Below, one piece after another: positions 33,897-41,827 of a stretch of DNA of 41,827 nucleotides. This DNA is from Robiginitomaculum sp. (GTDB lineage Bacteria; Pseudomonadota; Alphaproteobacteria; Caulobacterales; Maricaulaceae): assembly GCA_021776595.1 (NCBI GenBank), contig JAJFFP010000081.1, positions 1-41,827 on the forward strand. The letters are read 5' to 3'. The position numbers and the translations under genes were made by a program. Under the pieces are notes generated by a model. The model had not been told where the DNA came from, did not search any database, and saw nothing but the letters and a program-made list of their open reading frames with translations. How positions within the stretch are numbered: position 1 is the first letter of the stretch; each line of letters opens with the position of its first letter.

Positions 33897-34343
33897 ATGA
33901 CCGCCATTTATATTGATGCCGACGCCTGCCCGGTAAAAGACGAAGTTTTACGCGTTGCTGACCGGCACAAGACGCAGGTTTTTATTGTCTCCAATGGCGG
34001 CCTGCGACCCAATCACCACCCGCTGGTGCAAAACATAATTGTGCCAGAGGGACCTGATGTGGCCGATGACTGGATTGCCGAGCGGGCAGGTAAAAATGAT
34101 GTGGTCATTACTGGTGATATTCCACTGGCCAGTCGCTGTATTGCGACGGGGGCGCGGGTGTTGCAACACACTGGCGAAATATTCACTCCGGAAAATATCG
34201 GCCATATTCTGGCCACCCGCGATCTAATGACTGACTTGCGCAGTGCTAATCCGCTCATGCAGGGCAGCGGCAAGTCCTTTACACGCGCCGATCGCTCGCG
34301 CTTTTTAGATGCGCTGGAACGTGAAATGCGCGCCGTGGAGTAG
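33897..34343 (+). CDS. YaiI/UPF0178 (DUF188) family protein
   Basis: A 148-residue DUF188 protein. MTAIYIDADACPVKDEVLRVA is the universal start, followed by SNGGLRPN and the ADDWIAERAGKNDVVITGDIPLA segment. The conserved acidic residues resemble PIN-like nuclease centres, but the function is not established. The ATG at 33897 matches the family. A copy of its 5' end stands 97 bp upstream. It converges on mutM with 38 bp between. Confidence 0.92.
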   Translation: MTAIYIDADACPVKDEVLRVADRHKTQVFIVSNGGLRPNHHPLVQNIIVPEGPDVADDWIAERAGKNDVVITGDIPLASRCIATGARVLQHTGEIFTPENIGHILATRDLMTDLRSANPLMQGSGKSFTRADRSRFLDALEREMRAVE

Positions 34344-34381
34344 TTTATCACCCCAGGAGCTAACTAAACATCTGAACGGTT

Positions 34382-35224
34382 TTATTTTTGGCAATGGGGG
34401 CAATAGAAACTTGAGCGTCCGGATTGAACGATACGTTTAATGGTGCTGGTGCAATTTTCATTCAGGCACGGTTGGTTTTCACGGCCATAGACCGCAAACC
34501 GATGTTGGAAATATCCCAGCGCACCATCGGCAGCGGCGTAATCGCGCAAAGTGGAACCGCCAGCTTCAATGGCTTTGGCAATGACATCACGAACTGTGGA
34601 CACCAGTTTGTCGAGGCGTTGTTCGCTAATACGTTTTGCTAGGGTCTTGGGGTGGATGGCGGCCCGAAAAAGCGCTTCGCAAACATAGATATTGCCAAGT
34701 CCGGCCACGATGCGCTGGTCCAGTAATGCCGCCTTGATGTTCTGGCTTTTCCCGGCCAGTATTTCTTTTAGCCATTGGGAAGAGAAGTGATTTCCCAGTG
34801 GTTCCGGGCCAAGGCCCGCCAGAAAACGATTGGCCTCAAGAGCATGGCTGGGGGCCAGATCCATAAAGCCAAAGCGGCGCGGATCGTTATAGATAATGCG
34901 ATGCTGGTTGCTTAGAGAAAATATGACATGATCATGGGCAGGGTTGGTATCGGCAGGCGGTTCTGCGCCGGGGGCAATAATGCTAAAGCGGCCCGACATG
35001 CCCAGATGGGCAATCAGGGTTTCATCAGTGCTTAATCCGATCAGAAGATATTTTGCCCGCCGATGAAGGCGCAGCACATTCGCGCCGGTGATCCGCTGGC
35101 AAAAATCCGGTGGAAAGGCAAAACGCAAATTGGGCCGATTGATTTTGGCGGCGCTAATTTTCACGCCTTCCATGACCGGGGCGAGGCCAGTGCGGACGGT
35201 TTCAACTTCAGGAAGTTCGGGCAT
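34382..35224 (-). CDS. mutM: Formamidopyrimidine-DNA glycosylase MutM
   Basis: MutM excises oxidised purines such as 8-oxoguanine from DNA and cuts the backbone. The 280 residues begin PELPEVETVR with catalytic Pro and Glu right after the initiator Met. The beta-strand lysine is in KYLLIGL, and the C-terminal zinc finger has cysteines in CLNENC and CPHC. Divergent from ubiE with 38 bp between, an arrangement frequently seen in Alphaproteobacteria. Confidence 0.97.
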   Translation of the reverse strand: MPELPEVETVRTGLAPVMEGVKISAAKINRPNLRFAFPPDFCQRITGANVLRLHRRAKYLLIGLSTDETLIAHLGMSGRFSIIAPGAEPPADTNPAHDHVIFSLSNQHRIIYNDPRRFGFMDLAPSHALEANRFLAGLGPEPLGNHFSSQWLKEILAGKSQNIKAALLDQRIVAGLGNIYVCEALFRAAIHPKTLAKRISEQRLDKLVSTVRDVIAKAIEAGGSTLRDYAAADGALGYFQHRFAVYGRENQPCLNENCTSTIKRIVQSGRSSFYCPHCQK

Positions 35225-35262
35225 AATGTCTCAGGCTATAGCGCAGTGCGGCGCGGGGGGCT

Positions 35263-36060
35263 ATGGTCCATTTCATGCGTAGCGAAAATCACCATACCGA
35301 TCCTGAAGAGGGCACAACTTCCTTTGGTTTCAAAACCGTTGGGCGTGAGCAAAAGGCGTCACTTGTGCGCGGTGTATTTGACAAGGTGGCAGACAATTAT
35401 GATCTGATGAATGATCTGATGTCTGGCGGTGTGCATCGGTTATGGAAAGACATGGTCATTACGCGGGCCAATCCACAACCGGGCGAAATGTTACTGGATG
35501 TGGCGGGGGGAACAGGTGATTTATCCCGGCGCTTTATCAAAAAAGCCGAGATGGTTCGCCAGCGACGTGGCGGTAAACCCGCCCATGCCATTGTTTGTGA
35601 TATTAATGCGCAAATGCTGATTGCCGGCTTGCAGCGTGGCACAGATGAACATCTTAGCTGGGTGTGCGGCGATGCGGAACATCTGCCTTTGCCGGATTCT
35701 TGCGTAGATGCGGTGACGATCAGCTTTGGCATTCGCAATGTGACCAATAAGGTGCAGGCGCTAAAGGATATGCGCCGTGTATTGCGTCCTGGCGGGCGGT
35801 TTTTATGCCTGGAATTTTCAAAACCGGTAAACCAGGCCATACAAAAACCTTATGATTTATGGTCATTTCACGCCATTCCCCGTCTGGGACAATTATTTGC
35901 CAAAGATCGTGAGAGCTATCAATATCTGGTGGAAAGTATTCGAAAATTCCCCGATCAGGAGCGCTTCGCCACGATGATGAAAGAAGCTGGCTTTATCCAT
36001 GTTGGCTATACCAATTATTCTGGCGGCGTTGCTGCCTTGCATACCGGGTGGGCGATTTAA
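35263..36060 (+). CDS. ubiE: Ubiquinone/menaquinone C-methyltransferase UbiE
   Basis: UbiE methylates the ring carbon of the demethoxy-quinone intermediate in ubiquinone synthesis. The 265-residue protein has [22 protein letters not shown] motif [11 protein letters not shown], and the [20 protein letters not shown] segment, all hallmarks. ATG 35263 with a G-run before it is taken as start; ATG 35275 is an alternative. ubiB follows 3 bp after the stop. Confidence 0.96.
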   Translation: MVHFMRSENHHTDPEEGTTSFGFKTVGREQKASLVRGVFDKVADNYDLMNDLMSGGVHRLWKDMVITRANPQPGEMLLDVAGGTGDLSRRFIKKAEMVRQRRGGKPAHAIVCDINAQMLIAGLQRGTDEHLSWVCGDAEHLPLPDSCVDAVTISFGIRNVTNKVQALKDMRRVLRPGGRFLCLEFSKPVNQAIQKPYDLWSFHAIPRLGQLFAKDRESYQYLVESIRKFPDQERFATMMKEAGFIHVGYTNYSGGVAALHTGWAI

Positions 36061-36063
36061 GTA

Positions 36064-37620
36064 ATGGGACTGGCAACGGTTTTTCGGCTGGCGCGGGCCG
36101 GGCTGGTTCTGGCCCGTCATGATGCCATTTTGCCCCGTGAATATCAGGCCATTCTGCCTTTGCCTGCTCGTCTTATGGGTCAAATGGCACGTCTTTTCAG
36201 CCAAAAAGCTCAAGGTGGTCCGGGTGAGCGCCTTGCCCGTGCGCTGGAACAATTAGGGCCAAGCTATGTAAAATTTGGCCAGTTTCTGGCCAGTCGCGGT
36301 GATATTCTCACCCCGGAGATTGCTGATGGCCTGGCGGGGCTGCGCGATAAAATGCCGCCCTTTTCCATGGAAGAAGCGAAGCAGGCTTTGTCCGACACTT
36401 TTGGTGATCGCAGTGAAGCCCGGTTTGCCGGACTGGAAGAACCGGTGGCGGCGGCCTCCGTGGCGCAAGTGCATCCCCTGTGCCTGCCCGATGGCACAAA
36501 GCTGGCGGTGAAGATTTTACGCCCCGGCATAGAGGAGCGCATAGCCAAAGATATAGAGGCCATGGCGCTGGGCGCGCGCCTGATCGAGCGGTTTTTACCC
36601 GCATCAAAACGGCTGGAGCCACAAAAATTTGTGCAAAAACTGTCCCGCTCACTCATGCTGGAAATGGATTTGCGCATGGAGGCTGCCGGGGCATCAGAAC
36701 TGGGCGAAATTTTTGATACGCAGAGCGGTGTGGTCATCCCGGAAGTTGATTGGAGCCGCACAGGACTACGTGTGTTCACCATGACCTGGCTGGATGGCAT
36801 TGCGCTGAGCAACCCATTAGCTCTACAGGAAAATGGGCTGGACCGGGTGCGACTGGCCAAAATCGTCACCGGCAGTTTTTTGCAAAGCGCGCTCGATCAC
36901 GGTGTTTTCCATGCGGACATGCACGAAGGCAATTTGTTTGCGTTAAAAGGCAACCGGCTTGGTATGGTTGATTTTGGTATTATTGGCCGCATCGGACCGG
37001 CGCAAAGGCGCTATCTTGCTGAAATTCTCTATGGGTTTTTACGGCGCGATTATCGCCGCGTAGCCGAGGTGCATTTCGAGGCCGGCTATGTGCCTGAAGA
37101 ACACGCGGTAGATGATTTTGCCCAGGCCTTGCGCGCCGTGGGCGAGCCGATATTTGGCAAAACCGCTAAAAATGTCTCTATGAGCCACCTTTTGTTGCAA
37201 CTTTTTGATGTTACGGCGCAGTTTGATATGCACCTGCGCCCTGAACTGGTTTTGCTGCAAAAAACCATGGTGCAGGTGGAAGGGGTCGCCCGTATGCTGG
37301 ACCCGGATCATGATTTGTGGGGCACAGCGGCCCCGGTGGTCGAGAACTGGATCCGCCGCGAGCTTGGCCCGGAAGGCATGATAAATGATGCCTATGACAC
37401 TTTGCGTGAGCTGCACCGGGTTATGGCCGCGCTGCCGGTGGCCATTGAAAATGGCACACAGATTTTAACAGATGCCCGTATGAATGGCCTGAAGCTAAGC
37501 GAAGACAGCATGGCGCAGATTGCATCGCTTAAAGCACATCGTAATCGCTGGGGTCGGCGGGCCTTGGTGGTGCTGGCGATCAGCGGTGCGTTGATTGCCG
37601 CAAAGCTATGGCTATCATAA
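36064..37620 (+). CDS. ubiB: Ubiquinone biosynthesis accessory kinase-like UbiB
   Basis: UbiB belongs to the ABC1/ADCK atypical kinase family needed for ubiquinone synthesis. The 518 residues include the KFGQ nucleotide loop (GPSYVKFGQFLASRGD), the AAASVAQVH motif, the invariant Lys in KLAVKILRPG, the HADMHEGN catalytic-like loop and MVDFG metal motif. A C-terminal hydrophobic helix (about 497-516) anchors it to the inner membrane. It is transcribed with ubiE. Confidence 0.97.
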   Translation: MGLATVFRLARAGLVLARHDAILPREYQAILPLPARLMGQMARLFSQKAQGGPGERLARALEQLGPSYVKFGQFLASRGDILTPEIADGLAGLRDKMPPFSMEEAKQALSDTFGDRSEARFAGLEEPVAAASVAQVHPLCLPDGTKLAVKILRPGIEERIAKDIEAMALGARLIERFLPASKRLEPQKFVQKLSRSLMLEMDLRMEAAGASELGEIFDTQSGVVIPEVDWSRTGLRVFTMTWLDGIALSNPLALQENGLDRVRLAKIVTGSFLQSALDHGVFHADMHEGNLFALKGNRLGMVDFGIIGRIGPAQRRYLAEILYGFLRRDYRRVAEVHFEAGYVPEEHAVDDFAQALRAVGEPIFGKTAKNVSMSHLLLQLFDVTAQFDMHLRPELVLLQKTMVQVEGVARMLDPDHDLWGTAAPVVENWIRRELGPEGMINDAYDTLRELHRVMAALPVAIENGTQILTDARMNGLKLSEDSMAQIASLKAHRNRWGRRALVVLAISGALIAAKLWLS

Positions 37621-37644
37621 CCGGCAAGTGGTGAGGGGAAGACT

Positions 37645-38301
37645 ATGACGTTAAATAGCAACAACCAGAATATTAAAGGCGTAACCGTCGTCAATCACCC
37701 ATTGGTGCAGCACAAGCTCAGTCTGATGCGGCGCCGGCAAAAGAGCACAGCCGAATTTCGCGCACTGCTGGAAGAAACCGCCATGCTGCTCGGCTATGAA
37801 GCCATGAAGGATCTACCTACTGAGCTTCGCGATATTGAAACGCCGATCTGCGCCACCAAAGCCCCGGTATTATCGGGCAAGAAGCTCTGCTTTGTTTCCA
37901 TATTGCGCGCCGGGGAAGGGTTGTTGGGGGCCATGTTGCATCTGGTGCCATCGGCTCGCGTTGGCCATGTTGGCCTCTATCGTGATGAAAAAACCCTGCT
38001 ACCTGTGGAATATCTGGTTAAAATGCCAAAAGATATGAGTGCACGCACGGTCATTGCCCTTGATCCCATGCTGGCAACCGGCAATTCGGCCATTGCGGCG
38101 ATTGACCGTATCAAGGAGGCCGGGGCGCGCGACATTCGTTTTGTGTGTCTGCTGGCCGGGCCGCCGGGTGTTGAAAATCTACGCAGAGCCCACCCGGACG
38201 TGCCGATCATTACGGCGGCAATCGATGAGAAGCTAAATGAAAACGGCTTTATCGTGCCCGGCCTTGGGGACGCAGGCGATCGCCTGTTTGGCACGAAATA
38301 A
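37645..38301 (+). CDS. upp: Uracil phosphoribosyltransferase
   Basis: Upp makes UMP from uracil and PRPP in pyrimidine salvage. The 218 residues show the [13 protein letters not shown] start, [10 protein letters not shown], and the PRPP-binding [10 protein letters not shown] loop near the middle, plus the late [13 protein letters not shown] end. A GAGGGGAA ribosome site is 24 bp after ubiB, so it may be read with ubiE-ubiB. Its stop is 8 bp from that of the opposite gene; no terminator fits. Confidence 0.97.
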   Translation: MTLNSNNQNIKGVTVVNHPLVQHKLSLMRRRQKSTAEFRALLEETAMLLGYEAMKDLPTELRDIETPICATKAPVLSGKKLCFVSILRAGEGLLGAMLHLVPSARVGHVGLYRDEKTLLPVEYLVKMPKDMSARTVIALDPMLATGNSAIAAIDRIKEAGARDIRFVCLLAGPPGVENLRRAHPDVPIITAAIDEKLNENGFIVPGLGDAGDRLFGTK

Positions 38302-38309
38302 AGACCGGG

Positions 38310-39026
38310 TTAATTATCACCATTGGTATTATTCTCATTGCGTCTTATGGCCGCGACCAGGGCTTGCAAATCCTGTTGCGCCCGGCGGGTGGCTTCGGCC
38401 ATGCGGGCCTGGGCTTCGGGCGAAATGTCAAAACCGCCATCGGCATTACGAGTGATCCCTGAACCAGAAGTGCGCTTTGGGTCGTCTTTGGTATCAGCAT
38501 TTTGGTCCGGTGCTGCCTCGGCCTGAATACCAGCGTTAAGCTGCGCGCGTTTGGTCAACAGGGAAGTGACCCTTGCGCCTTGCGCCTTTTCGTCTGCGCT
38601 AAGGCTGGCCGAACTTGTGCGGGCTGGCGGGAGTTTACGGGCAGTGTTTACCGCCCGCGCCGTTGGCGCGCGCCCTTTTATGCCGGACAGCACGATCAGG
38701 CGGGTAATGCGGGCATTCCCTTGCGCATCCTTTCTGGTTTCGAAGGCATAATCCGCGCTTCGCATTAGACGCGGTAAAATATCTTCAAGGCTGCCTTCAA
38801 ACTTGCCGGTGATCATCGGATCATCACGTAGCTTGGTTGTGCCACTTACTTTGATCCCGACCTTGTTCGCGATCGCCTTCAATACCCCGGTCAGCGGCTC
38901 GTTCTGAGCGTCTATCTGCCAATTTGCCCCCGTTATTGACTGGATTTGAACGTCTGCCAAGGCAGCGGTGCCGCTTAGCGCAAGCCCAAAGGCGCCAATG
39001 ATTATGTTCCTGATCCGGTTTTGCAT
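38310..39026 (-). CDS. Exported protein with a secretin/TonB N-terminal (STN)-like domain
   Basis: A 238-residue exported protein. The signal peptide ends ALA (about 24). Residues 30-110 (NEPLTGVLKAIANKVGIKVSG, TGKFEGSLEDILPRLMRSADYAF) fit an STN-type domain, as found at the N-terminus of secretins and TonB receptors, but no secretin core follows; the rest is low-complexity, polar and Ala/Arg-rich. It might serve an envelope complex encoded elsewhere. GTG 39029 and ATG 39026 are adjacent; AGGAG favours the ATG. Confidence 0.65.
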   Translation of the reverse strand: MQNRIRNIIIGAFGLALSGTAALADVQIQSITGANWQIDAQNEPLTGVLKAIANKVGIKVSGTTKLRDDPMITGKFEGSLEDILPRLMRSADYAFETRKDAQGNARITRLIVLSGIKGRAPTARAVNTARKLPPARTSSASLSADEKAQGARVTSLLTKRAQLNAGIQAEAAPDQNADTKDDPKRTSGSGITRNADGGFDISPEAQARMAEATRRAQQDLQALVAAIRRNENNTNGDN

Positions 39027-39101
39027 CACGGCTCTCCTGCATTTATTGTTGTGTCATTATATACATGAATAATGACGCTGCAATGAACGCAAATCCTCCG
39101 C

Positions 39102-41198
39102 TTAGGGTGCCGTGCGCACGGCCACAGAGGTGGCACCGCGCAATGCAGACCCTTCCTTAAACTGGGCGATAATACGTTTTTTTGCAAAATCGGCTATAAT
39201 CGGTGCTGTTTCAGTGACAAAGAAACCAAATGTCGCCGTTTCGTCTTTGGCCAGGGTTCGGTCCACAGTGGCCGAAGGTGGAGACTTGCAGGCCCCGGTG
39301 GTCGGCACGGTTTCACAAACCGTTGTAGTCGCGGTGACCGAGGCAGAACTATTGACACCTGAGGCCGTGATGGTGCCTGCTTTGCCAATATTGCTGACAG
39401 AAACGGCAAAAACCCCGGTGCCGCCGCCCGTGTCCACGATCCCGGTTGTGCCCAGCGCAATGACATCCATCACATCACCGGCTGAAGCGGTAAACGACAA
39501 GGTGTTCAATTTGGCAATGGACTCAGCCGATTGCCGGTTGTCACAGGAAAACTCAATCGCCAGATCCGCTCCGGTGAAAGTATCAAAGGAAAATACGGGA
39601 ACGAAACCTTCATAAACGGCACCAGGCGTGATTGAAAATATAAAGTTTTGCGCTGCGCCTGCCGGAATATCAACCGGCGTATCTGGTGTGCCGGTCAGGG
39701 CGTTGGCAGGACTGGTGGTTTGAAAACTGAACTGTCCAGGACTGGCGCCAGGTAATTCCAGCTTGCACCCGGTGGCCGTGCCAGCACCAGCCGGATTGAT
39801 CACAACGGCAAAAGCGGTAGCGGTGGCGTCAGATTTGATCGAGCGGCTGACCGGTAGAACAGATGATACCACGCGAGGCTTTGCCGTATTGAACAAGCCA
39901 ACATTTTTGCCTTGCTCACGGATAGAACGGGCTGCATCGGCACCGGCGGTGCCACAGGCTGTGGTTGATCCAGCGCCACCGGGATCCGTGCATTTGGCCA
40001 GATCAGGATTGGAATAAAAGCCAAGCCGGGTTTCACCAGTGCCGGAACTGGTTCCCATAATGCTGCGAAAATCACCATCGACCCGGTGCCCATGGGAATA
40101 GCTGAAAACGCCATCTGCCGATGTCGTCGCCAGATCGTGTTGTGTGCCCATATTATGGCCAATTTCGTGAGACATGGTAAATACGGAACACAGGCTGAAG
40201 GAGCCACTTGGTGGGGCATCAATGTCTTTATTATCGCTGACCGTATTAAAACCAAAAGGCGAGGAAGCTGCGGTTATGGTATGCGAGCCGCCAGTGCCCA
40301 GAACAAATCCTGTGCCGCATGAACTGTGGGTCGATTTCTTGAAACGGCGGATATAGGTGACAATGTCTATGCCTTTGGCGGCCTTGATGGCGGCGACGCC
40401 GGAAAAGTCTCCATCGGCATTGGTGGCACCATCTTTGAGGTCGGTAAGCGTATCGCCATTGGATTTTGTCATGGTGCCGGTGACTTCACTGATATGCACA
40501 AGATTGGCACGAACGCTGGTCAGGCTGTCAATCAGGGCGGTATCAAAAAGCTGCACCAGAAATTGCAAACGGGCGGAAAGGCCAAGGCCCCATTTGTCGC
40601 GCATACTGGAATGATAAAATACACCGACATCAACTGTGCCAATAGAGCCTACAGCAGCTGGCCGGGCAAGACCGTTATGGTTTGCTGGTTCCTTAACACT
40701 GATGGCACCGGTCGGCGGAATAATGCCATCCTCACCAAAATCAACTTCATTAATGCCGTTCGCCGAAGTTGAATAAAGAATATACCCCGTTGCATTTTTG
40801 GCGGGTTCAATCAGATAAAGCTGGTTGCCATAGGTGATAGCGGCAAAGGTAAAGCCATTAACCTCGGTCATGACGATACGGCCACGCTCTGCGCCTTTTC
40901 CGGCCCAGCCCAGCCATGATTTGCCACCAAGGTCATGACCTTTGATGACTTCCAGTTGGGCTATCAGGTTTTTACCGCCGGGAAGAAATACCTGCGCTTC
41001 ACTGCCAGGTTTCATGGCAAAAATAATGTCGGAGCGTAACTGGATCGATAACTGATCCGATATGGCTGACGTTTTTTCAGCTGGCTGGATATCGGAAGCC
41101 GCCGGTGTTTTATCACTGAGTTGCCAAAGCGAATCCGCCAGTGCTGTCTGGCTGCCAAACAGGCTGAAAAGCAGAATGGTGGTAAAAAAACGTAGCAT
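39102..41198 (-). CDS. Reprolysin-like (M12B) zinc metalloprotease, secreted
   Basis: A 698-residue exported protease. The signal peptide MLRFFTTILLFSLFG...ALA is followed by a pro-like region (about 25-180), then the catalytic domain with HEIGHNMGTQHD starting at His344, the HExxHxxGxxHD zinc site of metzincins, and SIMGTSS as Met-turn. The C-terminal ~260 residues are Thr/Ser/Gly-rich beta-type repeats with paired Cys, as in adhesion or secretion tails. Such ADAM-like enzymes degrade extracellular protein. ATG 41198 with GGGGAAA upstream is used; an in-frame ATG at 41240 lacks a signal fit. Confidence 0.9.
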   Translation of the reverse strand: MLRFFTTILLFSLFGSQTALADSLWQLSDKTPAASDIQPAEKTSAISDQLSIQLRSDIIFAMKPGSEAQVFLPGGKNLIAQLEVIKGHDLGGKSWLGWAGKGAERGRIVMTEVNGFTFAAITYGNQLYLIEPAKNATGYILYSTSANGINEVDFGEDGIIPPTGAISVKEPANHNGLARPAAVGSIGTVDVGVFYHSSMRDKWGLGLSARLQFLVQLFDTALIDSLTSVRANLVHISEVTGTMTKSNGDTLTDLKDGATNADGDFSGVAAIKAAKGIDIVTYIRRFKKSTHSSCGTGFVLGTGGSHTITAASSPFGFNTVSDNKDIDAPPSGSFSLCSVFTMSHEIGHNMGTQHDLATTSADGVFSYSHGHRVDGDFRSIMGTSSGTGETRLGFYSNPDLAKCTDPGGAGSTTACGTAGADAARSIREQGKNVGLFNTAKPRVVSSVLPVSRSIKSDATATAFAVVINPAGAGTATGCKLELPGASPGQFSFQTTSPANALTGTPDTPVDIPAGAAQNFIFSITPGAVYEGFVPVFSFDTFTGADLAIEFSCDNRQSAESIAKLNTLSFTASAGDVMDVIALGTTGIVDTGGGTGVFAVSVSNIGKAGTITASGVNSSASVTATTTVCETVPTTGACKSPPSATVDRTLAKDETATFGFFVTETAPIIADFAKKRIIAQFKEGSALRGATSVAVRTAP

Positions 41199-41504
41199 GA
41201 TTTTTCCCCGTAACGGTATTTGCGGTAGTCCCTTATTCACATTAAACAGGCCTCACGCCTATCAGAATGCTGGATTTCTTGATGAAGCATACATGATTTT
41301 GGTAATTTTACCTACATTTTTTGCCCGAAGGGTGAAAAACATGCTCATTTGCCAAAATAAAACATGCTTGGCCATATTGTGATCATGATCAGACTTGAGA
41401 AAGCATAGCGACTGATTTAGGCTTGATACACGTTAAAGTTTAAGTGACTCTGTGTTCTTAGTTGCTCCTCACCCGCCGCGCAGATTTGATTTGAAGGAAT
41501 GTCC
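41199..41504. other. Intergenic region between two divergent protease genes
   Basis: The 306 bases carry no gene. TGATCATGATCA (41380-41391) is a perfect 12-bp palindrome about 115 bp before the downstream ATG. An imperfect inverted pattern, CATGATTTTGG near 41292 and CCAAAATAAAACATG near 41352, precedes it. Both divergent genes encode exported peptidases, so a shared regulator is possible. Confidence 0.4.
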
Positions 41505-41827
41505 ATGTTTATGCGTTTTTTGACCAGTATTTTAGTGTTTGCCATGCTGACCTCCGGGGTCCTGGCTCAATCCGGGGCACCATCTTCGAAAATATTACTT
41601 AAAGGGCATTCCGCTGAACGGGCAGCCGCCGGGGAACGGGTGCGGGTCGTGGTCGGATTTTCCCTGCCGCAAAATGATTGGCCTGAAGGGCAAAGTGAAA
41701 GCGCAGGTCAGCGGCGCGACATGATTGCCATTACGCATGATTCGGTGATGTCTGATGTCTTTGGGCAGGCAATACATGATGCTTCCAATGCCTCCAGCCT
41801 GATCATCGCAAAGGACCGCCCAACCAT
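41505..41827 (+). CDS. Start of a probable subtilisin-like (S8) protease, cut by the window end
   Basis: The 107 visible codons give a signal peptide (MFMRFLTSILVFAMLTSGVLA) and a segment ERVRVVVGFSLPQNDWPEG then QRRDMIAITHD that resembles the inhibitor-I9 propeptide beginning of secreted S8 peptidases of Proteobacteria. The catalytic domain is beyond the window, so the call is tentative. AAGGA lies seven bases before the ATG. It is divergent from the M12B protease. Confidence 0.55.
   Translation, partial: MFMRFLTSILVFAMLTSGVLAQSGAPSSKILLKGHSAERAAAGERVRVVVGFSLPQNDWPEGQSESAGQRRDMIAITHDSVMSDVFGQAIHDASNASSLIIAKDRPT

Overview
The window reads as a chromosomal piece of an alphaproteobacterium; the family could not be fixed. 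Support comes from the gene neighbourhood mutM / ubiE-ubiB, an IalB-family exported protein, a lone YkvA/DUF1232 protein, L35-L20-PheS-PheT, and intergenic palindromes of the kinds common in alphaproteobacterial genomes (CACCCCGG...CCGGGGTG and CATGCTTCGAG...CTCA.CATGA types). Most genes look moderately GC-rich. Two stretches are visibly AT-richer: a two-gene block at 20229-21769 and the non-coding gap 23719-24000.

Layout. 1-635 is non-coding and holds a degenerate ~10.7-bp tandem repeat and two palindromic repeat elements. 636-4529 is a complete broad-spectrum mercury resistance cluster: merC-merT-merP-(35-codon ORF)-merB-merA on the minus strand, with merR divergent and a MerR-type operator (perfect dyad inside a 19-bp promoter spacer). 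4614-9866 (minus) holds a SAM methyltransferase and a thioredoxin-fold peroxiredoxin-like protein in one overlapping unit, a 2-hydroxychromene-2-carboxylate isomerase-like protein, a VIT-family metal transporter, an exported alpha/beta hydrolase and a membrane-anchored FMN/Fe-S glutamate synthase-like protein. 9904-13120 (plus) holds a SixA-type phosphatase, methylmalonate-semialdehyde dehydrogenase and a class V aminotransferase. 13117-16680 (minus) holds a GNAT acetyltransferase, rlmN, an IalB-like protein, an isoaspartyl peptidase and a DUF1232 protein. An SDR dehydrogenase (plus) and a folD-centred minus-strand operon follow.

A tRNA-Ala(CGC) at 19692-19767 is followed by a tRNA-3'-end-like fragment, a decayed recombinase C-terminus and an AT-rich methyltransferase/polysaccharide deacetylase pair, the pattern of a decayed integrated element. 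Then come an M19 dipeptidase, a lipid-anchored RidA-like protein, a VOC protein, rpmI-rplT (with a clear terminator), pheS-pheT, a group II PLP decarboxylase, a small His-rich exported protein, an M3 peptidase lipoprotein, a YaiI/UPF0178 protein preceded by a copy of its own 5' end, mutM, ubiE-ubiB, upp, an STN-like exported protein, a reprolysin-like (M12B) metalloprotease and the start of a probable subtilase.

Most notable for follow-up: (i) a 35-codon ORF inside the mer operon whose first half is a relic of a merA start (Cys-Cys near the N-terminus) but whose whole sequence now looks like a one-helix membrane microprotein, translationally coupled to a merB that has no Shine-Dalgarno sequence of its own; (ii) a second case of a duplicated gene start upstream of yaiI; (iii) the recombinase relic and AT-rich cargo beside tRNA-Ala; (iv) the helically phased RAGGG array at the left edge.
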